From assembly GCF_032854445.1 (NCBI RefSeq), contig NC_088295.1, positions 66,695,249 to 66,759,248 on the forward strand: 64,000 nucleotides of DNA. The letters run 5' to 3'. Both the position numbers and the translations under genes were made by a program. The stretch's first letter is position 1. Every line of letters starts with the position of its first letter. Of the stretch, positions 38,477-48,885 are shown in pieces. Source of the stretch: Liolophura sinensis. Taxonomy: Eukaryota > Mollusca > Polyplacophora > Chitonida > Chitonidae. The notes under the pieces were generated by a model. That model worked only from the letters and a program-made list of their open reading frames with translations, had not been told where the DNA came from and did not search any database.

Positions 38477-39936
38477 AACTGACTGCCAAATGAAACTTTA
38501 CAACTCCTTTAGCCTTTTTAACAGGCCTTTTCAGCAAATTAATACCAAATTATTGTAGGAAAACATTGTACGAAGCATATTTCTATGTGTGACAAGCGCC
38601 ATATACGCCCACAAGAAATTGTTTTGAGACAACGAAGGAAGTTGATAAATCATGTGGATGGCTGCAACTACATAAAAACTGTATAAAAACGTTACACACA
38701 CTGTGCCGCACTTGCACACTGACTAAAAACCACCAAAGTAATGCCTAGATTGGTTCCAGAAAAACGCGAGACGGCCCTGGGAATGGTATGCATGGGAGCC
38801 ACCCATGCCCACATTGCAAGGACCTTCGGCTGCTTTCGTGTAACTGTGTCAAATTTGATGTAACGTTACAGACAGACAGGGCAGACATTGGACAGGCCAA
38901 GAACAGGCAGGCCTAGGGTAGCTACGCCCAGAGAAGACGGGTACCTGCGCACCTTACACGTGAGGAACCGCTTCCTGACAGTGACGTCATCGTCAATCAA
39001 TGCCTTAGGTCACCGGGTCAGTCGGCAGACCGTGTCCAGGAGATTCATGTCTCACTGAATAAGGGCCTATCGACCATTCAGAGGGCAGTTGTTGACAGCC
39101 GAACATCGTCGCCAAAGGTTGCGATGGGCTCGAATTGTACGCCTTGGCAGCGACGTGAAAGCCGCTTCTGCCTGTTCCGAGCCGATGCCAGACAGTTTAC
39201 CGTCGAAGAGGCGAACCAACGGCTGCATCATGCGTCTAGGAGGTAGTACCGTTTGGTGGCGGCAGGGTGATTGTGTGGGGCACCACTGGTCATCATCTAC
39301 GGGGGCCTAACAGCTCAACATTACGTGGATGAAATTCTACGTCCTGTTGTCCTGCCATTCCTTCAACAGCAGCCACGTAGTGTTCTGTACCACCATGACA
39401 ACGCCAGACCCCATACAACTCGAGTTGTGCAGAACTTCCTGGACGAAAACGACTTGCCGTGGCCTGCACGTTCCCCAGATATGTGCCACGTAGAACACCT
39501 TTGGGATATCATGGGTCGTCGAGTGAGACAACGGCCACACCTTGCAGCCAAACGACAAAAACTGGCGTTCGCTCTCCAACATGAATGGCAACGAATTCAC
39601 GTCATCTCATCAGACGACTGACTTTATCTGTGCATGCAATGAAGCAAGGGGTAGCCACATGCGATATTGATTGGTTTTGATTTTGACTGATTTTAGAAAT
39701 AATCAACTTTTTGTACCCTCTGCCCATTATTAACCAAAATGGAATGGCTATTTTTCTACCCCTGCTCTGTTTATTCACTTGTAAAATTATTTGAGGGCTG
39801 CTTTGACCGTTCTTTCTCAAGAATTCGAAAATCTAAAGTCATTGGTCTTTTCAATATATTAAATTTCGGTCATTCTGTTTTTTGCTTTGGCAAAATAAGA
39901 TAAATTGATTTGTAAAGTTTCTTTTGGCCTTCAGTT
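38477..39936 (+). mobile_element. Tc1/mariner element, 1460 bp, inserted in the 5' LTR
   Basis: Terminal inverted repeats 38477-38506 and 39907-39936 match at 26 of 30 positions (AACTGA, GCCAAA, GAAACTTTACAA). TA target duplications lie at 38475-38476 and 39937-39938. The 3' LTR provides the unoccupied site at the same place. It encodes a broken transposase. Confidence 0.93.
38741..39621 (+). pseudogene. Tc1-like transposase pseudogene
   Basis: Starts MPRLVPEKRETALGMVCMGA (first helix-turn-helix), then RTGRPR, the GRPR-like linker. In-frame stops follow at the end of VSNLM and after RFMSH. A frame shift at about 39155 falls at the first catalytic aspartate (SD before SRFCLFRAD). A further shift and stops precede GGLTAQHYVDEILRPVVLPF. 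The second Asp is in YHHDNARPHTTRVVQNF and the Glu in CHVEHLWDIMGRRVRQ. The Asp-Glu gap is three residues short of the usual 34, from a small deletion before LPWPARSPD. Clearly a DD34E family member, inactive. Confidence 0.92.
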
Positions 39937-40069
39937 TATATGCATTAAACTTATTCAAGCATATTCGTGTTTCTTTATTTAATCTTGTGTAAGGTCTATC
40001 GCTGATCTAAGAGTTAAGCAAGCCAGTTGTTTCTCATCTTTAATTTCCCATAGTGGTACTCTTACATAT

Positions 40070-40086
40070 TGGGGGCTTGTCTGGGA
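40070..40086 (+). other. Primer binding site, proline-tRNA type
   Basis: TGGGGGCTTGTCTGGGA differs at only two positions from the proline-tRNA primer site known from gammaretroviruses and some LTR elements. It sits three bases after the likely LTR end, where a primer site must be. Confidence 0.75.
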
Positions 40087-40443
40087 ACTGAAACCTGCTT
40101 GAGCACGTTAATTGTCAGCTTAGAAAAATTGAAATTAGAAAAGGGAGAGAGGGAGAAACAGAGTTAGAACAGGAGTTCAAACTGAAGGAACTCCAAGTTA
40201 AAAGTAGTGATAATGAGGCTTAGTGGCAGTCACCAAGGATTTGTTCTGGCTCGGAATATTCGATTAGTCGTCAGATTTTATGATAAGGATGTAGAAAGGT
40301 TTTTTTTCTGTCCTTTGAGAAAGTGGCTTTAGCTTGGAATGGCTTGAAAGGTATTGGACAATGTTACTGAGTATATCTATTATCTACGCCCTCATTTCTG
40401 AAAAGGAATACCTCCTCTGTTCGTATACTTATGGATACTGTTG

Positions 40444-40711
40444 ATAGTCAGTCTTTGATTTTTTGCAGATGTGATTGCTGCACATTCTGATAAGGCTAAC
40501 AGTCATGTTTTGATCCAGGGTATTAATGGAAAGCTTATGTCTGTTCCATTACTGGAAGTTACCCTTACGTCTGATTTGGTTACTGGTTTAGTTACTGCAG
40601 GGGTTGCTAATTCTTTGCCTGTGGAAGGTATTTCCTTTCTGTTGGGTAATGACTTAGCAAGAGATAAAGTTATTTCCTTTCTGTTGGGTAATGACAAGAG
40701 ATAAAGTTAAG
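40444..40711 (+). pseudogene. Retropepsin-like protease fragment
   Basis: Open for about 77 codons. SVPLLEVTLTSDLVTGLV and ISFLLGNDLARDKV resemble the linker and end of protease domains in gypsy-type pol. A 40-odd-bp direct duplication (copies of TATTTCCTTTCTGTTGGGTA at 40628 and 40670) repeats ISFLLGND and then breaks the frame. Gag, which should precede this, is missing. Confidence 0.65.
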
Positions 40712-40929
40712 GCGTGTCCTCATGTGTGTAGTGGTCCTCGTCTGGACAGAAATACAGAAAACCTACAGGAGGGGTTTCCAGGTATATTCCCTCTTGTGTG
40801 GTTACCAGGTCACAAAAAAGAGACAGGAAGAAGGAAGACAATTCTTCTATTACCATTGGGGATGCAGCGGGTAATATTAATTTGACTGAAACGCACTTTC
40901 ATAATATTGATGGTGTAGAGGGTGGTCAG

Positions 40930-41910
40930 GAGATTGACCTGTGTTCTCTCGATCTGATGTGGTTAAACAACAACAGCCAGATCCTGAATTGAGGGAATTA
41001 TGTCTAATTTATGACTGGTCACTTTTTAATCAGATGGCCTTAGCTTCAAGTTATAGACAGGGAGTACATAGGATGGCCCATCTGATTTCAATAGGTGGAC
41101 ATTTAGACATTAGAAAATCAGAAAGTAAAATCACTCGCCTAAGATTCACAAGAATGTGGTTGATTTCTGTCAGACATGTCATATCTGTCAGCTGGTAGGG
41201 AAACCCCAGCATGGTGTAAGGCCTGCACCATTAATTCCCATTCCTACTTTTGGTGAACCTTTTAGTGTGGTACTTATTGATTGCGTTGGTCCATTAGCTA
41301 GATCTAAGTCTAATCTAAGTGGAAACATACAACCAACCCATGAAGAGTGCTCGAGGAGCATATTGTATGGAATATCCTGACGATTGGGACAAAGGGATTC
41401 CATTTGTATTGTTTGCCACCAGGGATACTCCCAATGAGTCCATTGGGTTTAGTCCATTTGAGTTGGTGTATAGTCATGAGGTCGTTAAACTTTGATGAAG
41501 GAGCGTATCTTGGCTCAGAAATCAGAAAGAAACTTACTGGCGTATGTTTCCCAGTTTCCCAGGACAGGTTATATAAAGCCTGGGAGATAGCGTGTGCTAA
41601 TTTGAGGACATCTCAGGGAAAAATAAAACTATACCACGACAAGAGGGTTAAGCCAAGAAGTTTTTCTCCTGGGGATCAGGTTCTAGCTTTGTTGACCCTC
41701 CCGCTTAAGGCCAGGTTTAATGGACCATATCAGGTGGTGAAGAAAGTTTACGATGTTAACTTCATTATTAGTACACCTGATCAAGCTGAAAGAGTATGTC
41801 ACATTGATACGCTCAGGAAGTACAATTCCCATGACGCAAGTCAGTCTTTAGCTGTTGCTAACACAGTAGTAAATCATGTAGAGGAGAGTGGTGAATTGTC
41901 TACTACATGA
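40930..41910 (+). pseudogene. Integrase fragment (zinc-binding region, start of core, C-terminal GPY/F region)
   Basis: SYRQGVHRMAHLISIGGHL gives the HH half of the zinc site. After a frame change, VVDFCQTCHICQLVGKPQH gives the CC half, and VVLIDCVGPL carries the first catalytic aspartate. Most of the core with the second Asp is deleted. The frame from 41339 reads EYPDDWDKGIPFVLFATRDT and GFSPFELVY, the end of the core. From about 41570 LYKAWEIACANLR leads to the C-terminal GPY motif (RFNGPYQVVKKV) and VCHIDTLRKY. At least three frame breaks are present. Confidence 0.85.
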
Positions 41911-41943
41911 ATTGAGCCCAAAGAGCCAGGTATTCAAGTTGAT

Positions 41944-42150
41944 TTGTTAGATCCTAATTTGGATAACTCAGGTGTATTGAGCAATTTAGCTGAAGCTTTA
42001 TGTCATCTTTCTAGAAATCAGACACAGGCTATTTATAAGTTGCTCGAAACTTATCCTAAGATATGTTCGGATGTACCAAATTGTACTAATGCTGCAGTAC
42101 ATGATGTACATGTAGGAGGGGCTGTACCTATCAAACAGCACTCCTACTGA
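41944..42150 (+). pseudogene. N-terminal fragment of the reverse transcriptase domain, after integrase
   Basis: LCHLSRNQTQAIYKLLETYP then SDVPNC, VHDVHVG and PIKQHSY match the leader that comes just before the reverse-transcriptase palm in gypsy-type pol. It stops at 42150, and the palm with its YxDD motif and RNase H are absent. Its place after integrase supports the Gmr1-like order. Confidence 0.7.
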
Positions 42151-42264
42151 ATTAGGAATTAGAATCAGAATTTGTAATATCATTTTTTCATTATTGTATC
42201 TATGTATTATATTAAGCGATGTGATTGTAAAGATCACCTCACTTGTACAGTTATCTTTTCTTTG

Positions 42265-42299
42265 GAGGGGGGGGGGGCTGGGGGGGGGGGGGGGGCGGT
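42265..42299 (+). other. Purine-rich tract, candidate polypurine tract
   Basis: GGAGG followed by two long G-runs split by CT, just before the 3' LTR. The position suits a plus-strand primer site, but the G-runs have probably expanded since. Confidence 0.45.
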
Positions 42300-42389
42300 T
42301 CGCGAACCCCGTCTTTAGACATTGTATTATATATATATTTTTTTATTTTATTTGTGAGTGTCTGACCTACAGTTTTCTTTCTGTGCACG

Positions 42390-42950
42390 TTATAGCCTAC
42401 ACTGTCTTTCACTCCATTTTGTGTACAGAGCTCTTTGTGAACTTGTGTTTCGTCACTTGCTATTGTTGCAGCTTGTATCTCTCATTATCTCTTTGTGCCA
42501 TTACGTTCATTTCATCCTAGTTTACCCTGAAAGTGACTTTGTATCGGTGACTATTTCTGAGGAAACATACATCGCCAGCTCAGCATCATGGAGGCTACTG
42601 TCAACCCGTCCGTCCTCAGAAGTTACACATTCACAGGCAGTCGGGTCGTCCGTAGATGGAGGAATTCGTCTAAACTGTATATTCTATATTTACGTTGACT
42701 GTCTCGCCCTTGGAAGCCGGAATAGTCCATGCCGATTTAGGAGTTGTACGATACTATATATATATATATATACATTTGTAATTATTTGTATTGTTTTGTA
42801 TGTTATTTTCAGTTGTATTATTTGTCTGCTTTGTTAAAACATATGTATTGCACTTATTCAGCGTCTTTGTGTTTCTTTGTTTGATCTTGTGTTAGGCCTA
42901 TCGCTGATCTGAGAGTTAACAAGTCATTCGTTTCTCATCTTTACTCTCCG
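42390..42950 (+). repeat. 3' LTR of the Ty3/gypsy-type element
   Basis: Matches the split 5' LTR over most of its length and preserves the empty Tc1 site (TTAAAACATATGTATT against TTAAAATA...TATGCATT). It contains an AT run near 42755-42773. Both ends are uncertain by some tens of bases. Confidence 0.8.
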
Positions 42951-44162
42951 TTAGAGCTTGAATGTGTGAAATTTTTATTTATTGCATACCTACGGATCTT
43001 GTCTTAAAGTTAACTGTTATAGTTCCTCTAAGCAGTGTGCTTATTAATTTTTATCAATTTCCGTTCGAGTCATGTTAAGGTACTCCTCGCGATATGGCTA
43101 TAGAAACGTTGTCATAAACATTGCTGGGACAGGCCCTGATAACTGTAAAATGCTAAAATGACCGTACTTCACCAGACACGTGGGGCTAGATACAAATAAT
43201 ACAACCATGGTTTCCACTGCTTTTCCTTGGCTACATATGCGTCTCTCTGGTTTTATACATGTATGCTCAAAATAATATTGAATAACTGAACGTCTAAAGC
43301 TATTTCACACATACACACAATGACTCATTCTTTAAACCATTTTTCATTAATCTGAGGGCACATTGTTACTTTCTCTGAGATAATATTTCAGACCTTCCTA
43401 TTGTGATATTCTGTTTGAAGGTACATGTAGAAAAAGAGAGCCCTTTAGTGTACGGGCGAAATGTATGTACGACACAATGCAGATCAACGACATTCAAATC
43501 TGGTACAATTTTATTCCTGCCTTTCCTCCATGGAAGTTAGGTCAACCGAATATTTCACAAGCGTTACACAGAGAAGTGAAAATGTCAGATAACTCAGAGT
43601 TTGTCTCCCATTTCCCTGGGGATTATATTGCCAGAGCGTGGAGCCACTGTGGAGATGGAAGAGTTGGATACGGCAGCTTTTCCAGCTTAAGCATGGGGAA
43701 TGGGATGGGCCATAGTAAATGTAGATCGCCAGCTCAACAGAGTCAGCGCAATTAGAAACACAAGAAACAACGCAATCAAATACACGGTTTTAACGCCCAA
43801 CGTCCTTACGATTTATATCATGTAACCATAATTGTGCATGGAGCAAATTACTGTAATAAGGTAAGGCTTTTATGGTAACAATGTTTTTGTTACAAAACCA
43901 TGTTTTTTCCCTTATGGCCATGAAAGAAAAATAAGCTGACAACATGTCCAAAGCAGGTATTTCACTACAGAATCTCTGAATGAGGAGATTATATGATACG
44001 ATGTACATACATACACGGCGCCCTCATGTCTATGGTCCAGAGACATTTGTTGTAATAACTGCTCTGTCGGTTAGGGTTCATACACCCATCCTGAATGTAG
44101 CTGTACGAGCTTAATATGCCAGGCTTTAGATAAGTCCATTGTCTTCAGGGCTTTGCTTTTCA

Positions 44163-44245
44163 TGCTTGATTGGCATTTTATGCCGTTCTGCAGAATTATA
44201 TTTCACATATATGACGACGGTCGGGTTTACGAGCGGAGAAAGCTT
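44163..44245 (+). repeat. SINE fragment
   Basis: GATTGGCATTTTATGCCGTT, TATTTCACATATATGACGAC and GGTCGGGTT follow the SINE 3' end and body in the same order as 3329-3520. Diverged. Confidence 0.6.
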
Positions 44246-44842
44246 CGCCAGATACTTGACAAATCTGTCTACGCCGGATTTGAAAATGCCATCTAATTGG
44301 TCTTGGGCTGATAATGGGGAAGAAAACCCGCCCTGAAAGAAGTCGCTCTAAGAGGTAAACATATACTTTTATATTCCTTTATTTAGTACTTCGCAGTTTT
44401 TGTATACATGTAGTTGTGCTCGTAAAGATGAGAGGTTGTTCACAAGCACTACAGTGTAACAGCAAGGAATGATACATCGTAACGGCAGTGAAGGATATCT
44501 TTTACACAGACTGACACCAATCATTTTTTGGCCAAAAATGCCCCCCCCCCCCCCCCGCTATTTTCCAAAACATCCATTAGACGTCACGATAATTACAGAC
44601 CCTTTATCCTGCATTTTATTAATAAAAATGATAAGTACCATATTTTATTCCAGCATTGGGTCTTACAACAAAATGATATCTGCACTGAGGAGGTGAGTTT
44701 TCGATTTCTTTTCTATATCATGTTGCCATCGATATTACTTTATTTGGTGCTTCCGTTTTACGAAGCAGAGAGGGACAATGAGAGTGTTTTGTATGTTATG
44801 TGTGTTTTATTGCAAAAGTTATCCTTTTATATAAGCTTTCTG

Positions 44843-44990
44843 ATATGGGGGTCTCTGTGGCGTAGTGTTTAGCGTGTTATAGTCTATTTACTTGTAGCCA
44901 GACTGTAAAATCAGTCATGCTCGCTGCGAAAATTGCCTTCAGTCAGTGACACGTAACAACCCAGGGTCTACACTTGGATTTCTTGGAAGT
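44843..44990 (+). repeat. tRNA-like SINE head fragment
   Basis: GGGGGTCTCTGTGGCGTAGT and GTTTAGCGTGTTATAG resemble the tRNA-derived head of the SINE seen on the minus strand at 21557. No closed acceptor stem or good B-box, so not a tRNA gene. Confidence 0.5.
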
Positions 44991-45208
44991 TCGTATTCCT
45001 GTAAGGAAAATGAAGTTAGAACACTTTTTCTTATTCATTCATAGTCCATTTCTAGATCCATACGCTCGGTTTCAATGGTAAGAACCCATTGCCTCGGATA
45101 CTGGGCGGAGCCATTGACCATGTCTATACCGAACGTGTTTTACTCTTTAACACTCATTATTCGCTTCAGCGATGAGACACGGGGGCATATTATTGCTGAC
45201 ATAGCTCG

Positions 45209-45215
45209 TATAAAA
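45209..45215 (+). promoter_or_regulatory. Conserved TATA block, copy A
   Basis: TATAAAA in the block AGCTCGTATAAAACACTCT then CTCATCTTTTGTCA, shared almost base for base with copy B while the flanks diverge. It resembles a core promoter reading rightwards. No gene has been found downstream. Confidence 0.4.
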
Positions 45216-46101
45216 CACTCTGCGCTCATCTTTTGTCAAGTATCGGTTACTTCGCACTGTGGTAAACATGCCAGTCCATCATCTCAGACAGAATGATTAA
45301 TCAGATCAGTTTGGGAGATACCTCGAGTTCGTCAGATATACCAATATACGACTTTCTGTTCACAGTGCTATAAATTTGGATTCATATCACACTTTCATCT
45401 GGAAAGGTTTTTCATAATATCTCCAAGAAAGTGATCAGAAAGTAAAAATGATTTATAATGTTACAAATTGTTGTGTCACATTTTACATTTTGTTTTCGAT
45501 AAAAAATACACAATGACGGCCGTTCTGGAGCCCAGCTCTAGAGCTATACAGAGAGGTTTTGCATTGTATTATATAAATGTGAAAGCCATCTATCAAATAG
45601 TGATTGTGTTGAACTATTTTTTGACGACGGCTTAAAAATAGTTGAATTAAGAGAAATTTTTAATAACAACCTCATAGCTAAGATACACGAGCATGTCCAA
45701 CTTTCATATATTTCAAGCCATACTCCTAAAATCATGACCACCTGAAGGCAAGATTTATGTTTGATGAAGGAACTAGGGGTGTATAACCCTCCATTTTAGT
45801 CCTCGGTATGAGTATACATGTAATTATTTTCATACCAAGTGTAGCCAATGGGCTTTTCCAATGCGGGAGGAGTTTTCATCAATGGAAGAATGATATATTG
45901 GTAGCTGAATATTTTTGTGCCTGCCATCAACCGTTAAATTCCTTTTGACATTTTGACGTGTATATTGACAAGTTTTTTTTCTTCTAATGGTGCTACCTAT
46001 TGCCTCTCCCGTAATACCCCAACCAAAACAATGCCCTTGGGATTCTCCAGAGGTATTCAAAGTCGCAAGGAGTAACTACGAGTGGACAGATGTTACATAT
46101 A

Positions 46102-46362
46102 GCACCAGATTCGTTTTTCGTTACTCGAAGAACGAGACAGCGTCTTACTGACGGTATGAGTTGAAATGGTGAACGCGTCGCTAAATTATGTACTTCAGTC
46201 AGGTAATTTTATATTTAAATGTCGAATTTGATGCTAATGCGATATTCCTTACTCGAATAAGGAAAACGAATATGGTGCAAACTTCTATATTGTCAGCACA
46301 TTATTCGAGATTCGAATAACGAATGTGGTGCTAGCACGTGATTCGAATAACGAATGTGGTGC
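46102..46362. mobile_element. MITE, 261 bp, TA-flanked, only in copy A
   Basis: Ends GCACCAGATTCG and CGAATGTGGTGC are inverted repeats, extending less perfectly to about 20 bp. TA flanks both sides (46100-46101 and 46363-46364). Direct echoes of the right end lie inside (GATTCGAATAACGAATGTGG twice). Copy B has no counterpart. TA duplication suggests mobilisation by a Tc1/mariner-type transposase. Confidence 0.75.
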
Positions 46363-48200
46363 TAACTTTCGGTCGCCCTGACTACGCACGTTATACATGT
46401 ATTCTTTTGACGCATATACCATACTCGCTTTGATACCATGAAGGTTATGGTCATGTAGATTTGTTCACCCACTTGTCATTACAGCAATTTCTAACAGATC
46501 ATATGAAATACGGATACGACGCAAATTAATGTGGGCAAGGTAAGTGGATATGTTTGACCAAAAAAATCTTCACGTTTTGTTAAACGATATTCGGGAACGT
46601 TTTCTTCTTAAAACAAAAATAATTGGATATCGGTACGATATCTGATAATGTCGTATGTGTTCCATTTCGTTGCCAGATCAAGAACATAGTAAATTAAAAC
46701 CATCGCAATAGTGTGTTTCCCAGCATTCTGTCAAACAGAGCTTTTTTTCCAACAGAACTGTAAAGGATTGGCAATGAGGGTTTCGCACAGTGATACACAC
46801 TGTCGAGTGTCTTCAGGCAAAAATAACTCAAATCCACACACAGAGCAATGGAGGCAGTTCGGGACAGCTGATCGATATGTGGCAATTGCAATTTCCCGCC
46901 ATTTGACCTGCGTCATTAGGTTATTAAGAATAATATTAACAATTTTAAAGAAAATGTTTGGTGTGAAGATCTGTGAAATCAAATGGAACACTTATATAAA
47001 TAACTTTGGCACAGTCACGTGCTAAATGTATTTGTACATTGCTTCCGCTTGAAAGGACAGAGCGCATATCAGAAATATGCTATTTAAAACTTTTGTATGC
47101 AAATTGTCCGGGGTAATTAATATTTGCGCATCAAATGCCCCAGAAAATATTTCTTATTCATGAATTTGACCTCATGAAACTCATTAAATGAGCTATTATT
47201 TGACACCAATGACAGCAATGCAATATTTACATAATATCTATTCTTGATAAAAGAAAGGAAAAAAAGGTTCAAATTCAAATAGCGTTGACACAACCTTTGT
47301 AGTGAAAGTCAAAATGGGTTTTAAAGAGATAGAGCCTAGTTTGATCAGATACCTGTTGGTGAAAACGTTCAACAGGTATTTAGACCGGGAAAAACTGCTC
47401 TACTACAACTGAAAAACTAACACAACTGAAAAACAACAGTTTTAATCCTTTGAGGCTTCAGTCAACAGGATCTCCGGCCATGCACGTTGTTTTTTGTGAA
47501 GCCGTTATATGAACTGTGGTGGACATGAGAAGCACATGTACATGTGCATTATAGAAGCATAGCGGGAGATGAATACTTGTCTTTCTTCACCAGTTTTATA
47601 ACATTAGTTTTCTCAGCGATGTTCTGGGATTTGATTAACTCACCACTTTACCCTATCTCTGTGTTTTGCTCCATGTAGTCCTTGCAGGGAAATGGCGTCA
47701 AAACAAACACATTAATGCCCAGCCATATACACACACATGCAATTGCAAGCCAGTTCTGACAAAGGGAAAATAGACAAAAAACATAACATTTCTCAACGCA
47801 GCCTTCTGTAAATCCAAATCAAGGACATTTACAATGCACATATTATAGTTATAAATAAAGAATGGGTTAACCTCAGAATAATTTAACTGCTTGTTGTGGA
47901 CGACTTTTCTGGAGAAACTGAGTGGTACTACGTGGAAATTTAATGCTAATAAAGTGAAACGTCTAGAATGATTTCTTTTTTTTCTTGTGATTGTATTCAC
48001 GTGTTTATTTTACACGGATTATTCCCGGAATACAAGTATTTCATGTTAACTGGAAATGAAAGGTGGCATTCGAATGAAAAAAAGATTGTGTATCCTTAGA
48101 CCAGGACTATTACTTTTTCTGGAACAAATCTGTGACGCAAAGGCTATTTTTACAATGATATGAGTTTATTGTTGTGAGAAACTATAACTGTTCACGCCAG

Positions 48201-48333
48201 TAAATTGCGGATGGTTGTGGGTTTCCCCCGGACTCTGCCACGTTTGTTCCCACCATAATGCTGGCCGCCGTCGTATAAGTGAAATATTCTTGAGTACGGC
48301 GTAAAACACCAATCAAATAAATAAATAAATTTA
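48201..48333 (-). repeat. SINE copy inside duplication copy A
   Basis: TTGCGGATGGTTGTGGGTTT, GACTCTGCCACGTTTGTTCC, CATAATGCTGGCCGCCGTCG, GTGAAATATTCTTGAGTACG and GCGTAAAACACC, then AAATAAATAAAT. Best-preserved 3' half in the window, tail to the right. Confidence 0.85.
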
Positions 48334-48885
48334 ACGAATACCAGTGAATATGTCAAGACCACACTGGATAACCCGAAGTAAGTAAGTAAAGGTATGTGCT
48401 TATTGATTAGCATGTCGCCACCATTTTATGAACAGCAATTGCCTGCCATGATCCCTTCATTGTTTGGTATTATGATAAAAGCGCTAACACTCTCTAATAC
48501 ACCACAAAGGGCGTTTTTCTAAAAATCGGATCAAGAGCGCAAGTTCTTTACTTTCTACAAAACCAATTTCCCAGTATAGACACATATGCACGGTTGCTGA
48601 CAGGCTACACGAAACATTTTGTCTGGATTTAGACCCACAACCATTTGACGAACTTGGATGGCGGAAGTTCCATCTTTGGAAATTACATATGAATATATGT
48701 AGACAAAATGTTGTCAGTCAGTGGACTGGACAGAATGGAGCGGGTCTGGATAGTGTGATTTATGCAATCTTAGAAATTTTCATTATCAAATTAGAACAAA
48801 CCTATTTTGCAGGTCACACCGACACATCATTTAGTAGGCATACTAAAGTACTTTATTGCTGATGACATGGAAACCCCGACGACAT

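Larger units (their letters stand above)
38090..40066 (+). repeat. 5' LTR of the Ty3/gypsy-type element, split by a Tc1 insertion
   Basis: 38120-38474 matches 42400-42835 (shared: CATCCTAGTTTACCCTGAAA, GTGACTTTGTAT, CTACTGTCAACCCGTCCG, TTATTTGTATTGTTTTGT). After the Tc1 element, 39939-40050 matches 42845-42945 (shared: GTGTTTCTTT, CTATCGCTGATCT, TTTCTCATCTTTA). It ends near CTCTTACA just before the primer site. Confidence 0.85.
38090..42950 (+). mobile_element. Degraded Ty3/gypsy-type LTR retrotransposon, Gmr1-like domain order
   Basis: Two diverged LTRs in direct orientation (about 38090-40066, interrupted by a Tc1 element, and about 42390-42950) flank a proline-tRNA-like primer site, protease, integrase and a short reverse-transcriptase start. 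Integrase remains precede the reverse transcriptase domain. In Ty3/gypsy elements this order is known from the Gmr1-like group; most have integrase last. Gag and nearly all reverse transcriptase and RNase H are deleted, and pol has several frame breaks, so the copy is dead. Outer boundaries are approximate; no target-site duplication was found. Confidence 0.85.
42951..45114. other. Intergenic sequence with SINE pieces
   Basis: No gene recognised. It contains the SINE fragments at 44163-44245 and 44843-44990 and a C16 run at 44541-44556. An open stretch at 43465-43755 (96 codons) matches nothing I know. Confidence 0.55.
45115..48885. repeat. Segmental duplication copy A
   Basis: Collinear with copy B (50447-55150) in direct orientation. 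Anchor pairs: 45170/50499 (GATGAGACA), 45205/50531 (CTCGTATAAAACACTCT), 45992/51338 (TGCTACCTAT), 46853/51745 (GAGCAATGGA), 47143/52027 (CCCCAGAAAATATTT), 48730/54980 (TGGATAGT). A sample near 46850 is about 88 percent identical by eye; other parts are lower. No coding exon is identifiable in either copy. Confidence 0.88.

Noticed and set aside
43465-43755. 96-codon plus-strand open frame
   Set aside because: No family features; length is within chance for this window.
44843-44915. tRNA gene on the plus strand
   Set aside because: Only the 5' half is tRNA-like; no anticodon arm or B-box. SINE head.
45830-46060. Minus-strand frame with GSTI-type similarity in both duplication copies
   Set aside because: The matching stretch is about 30 codons, copy B needs a different frame context, and the rest diverges. 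Nucleotide duplication explains the likeness.
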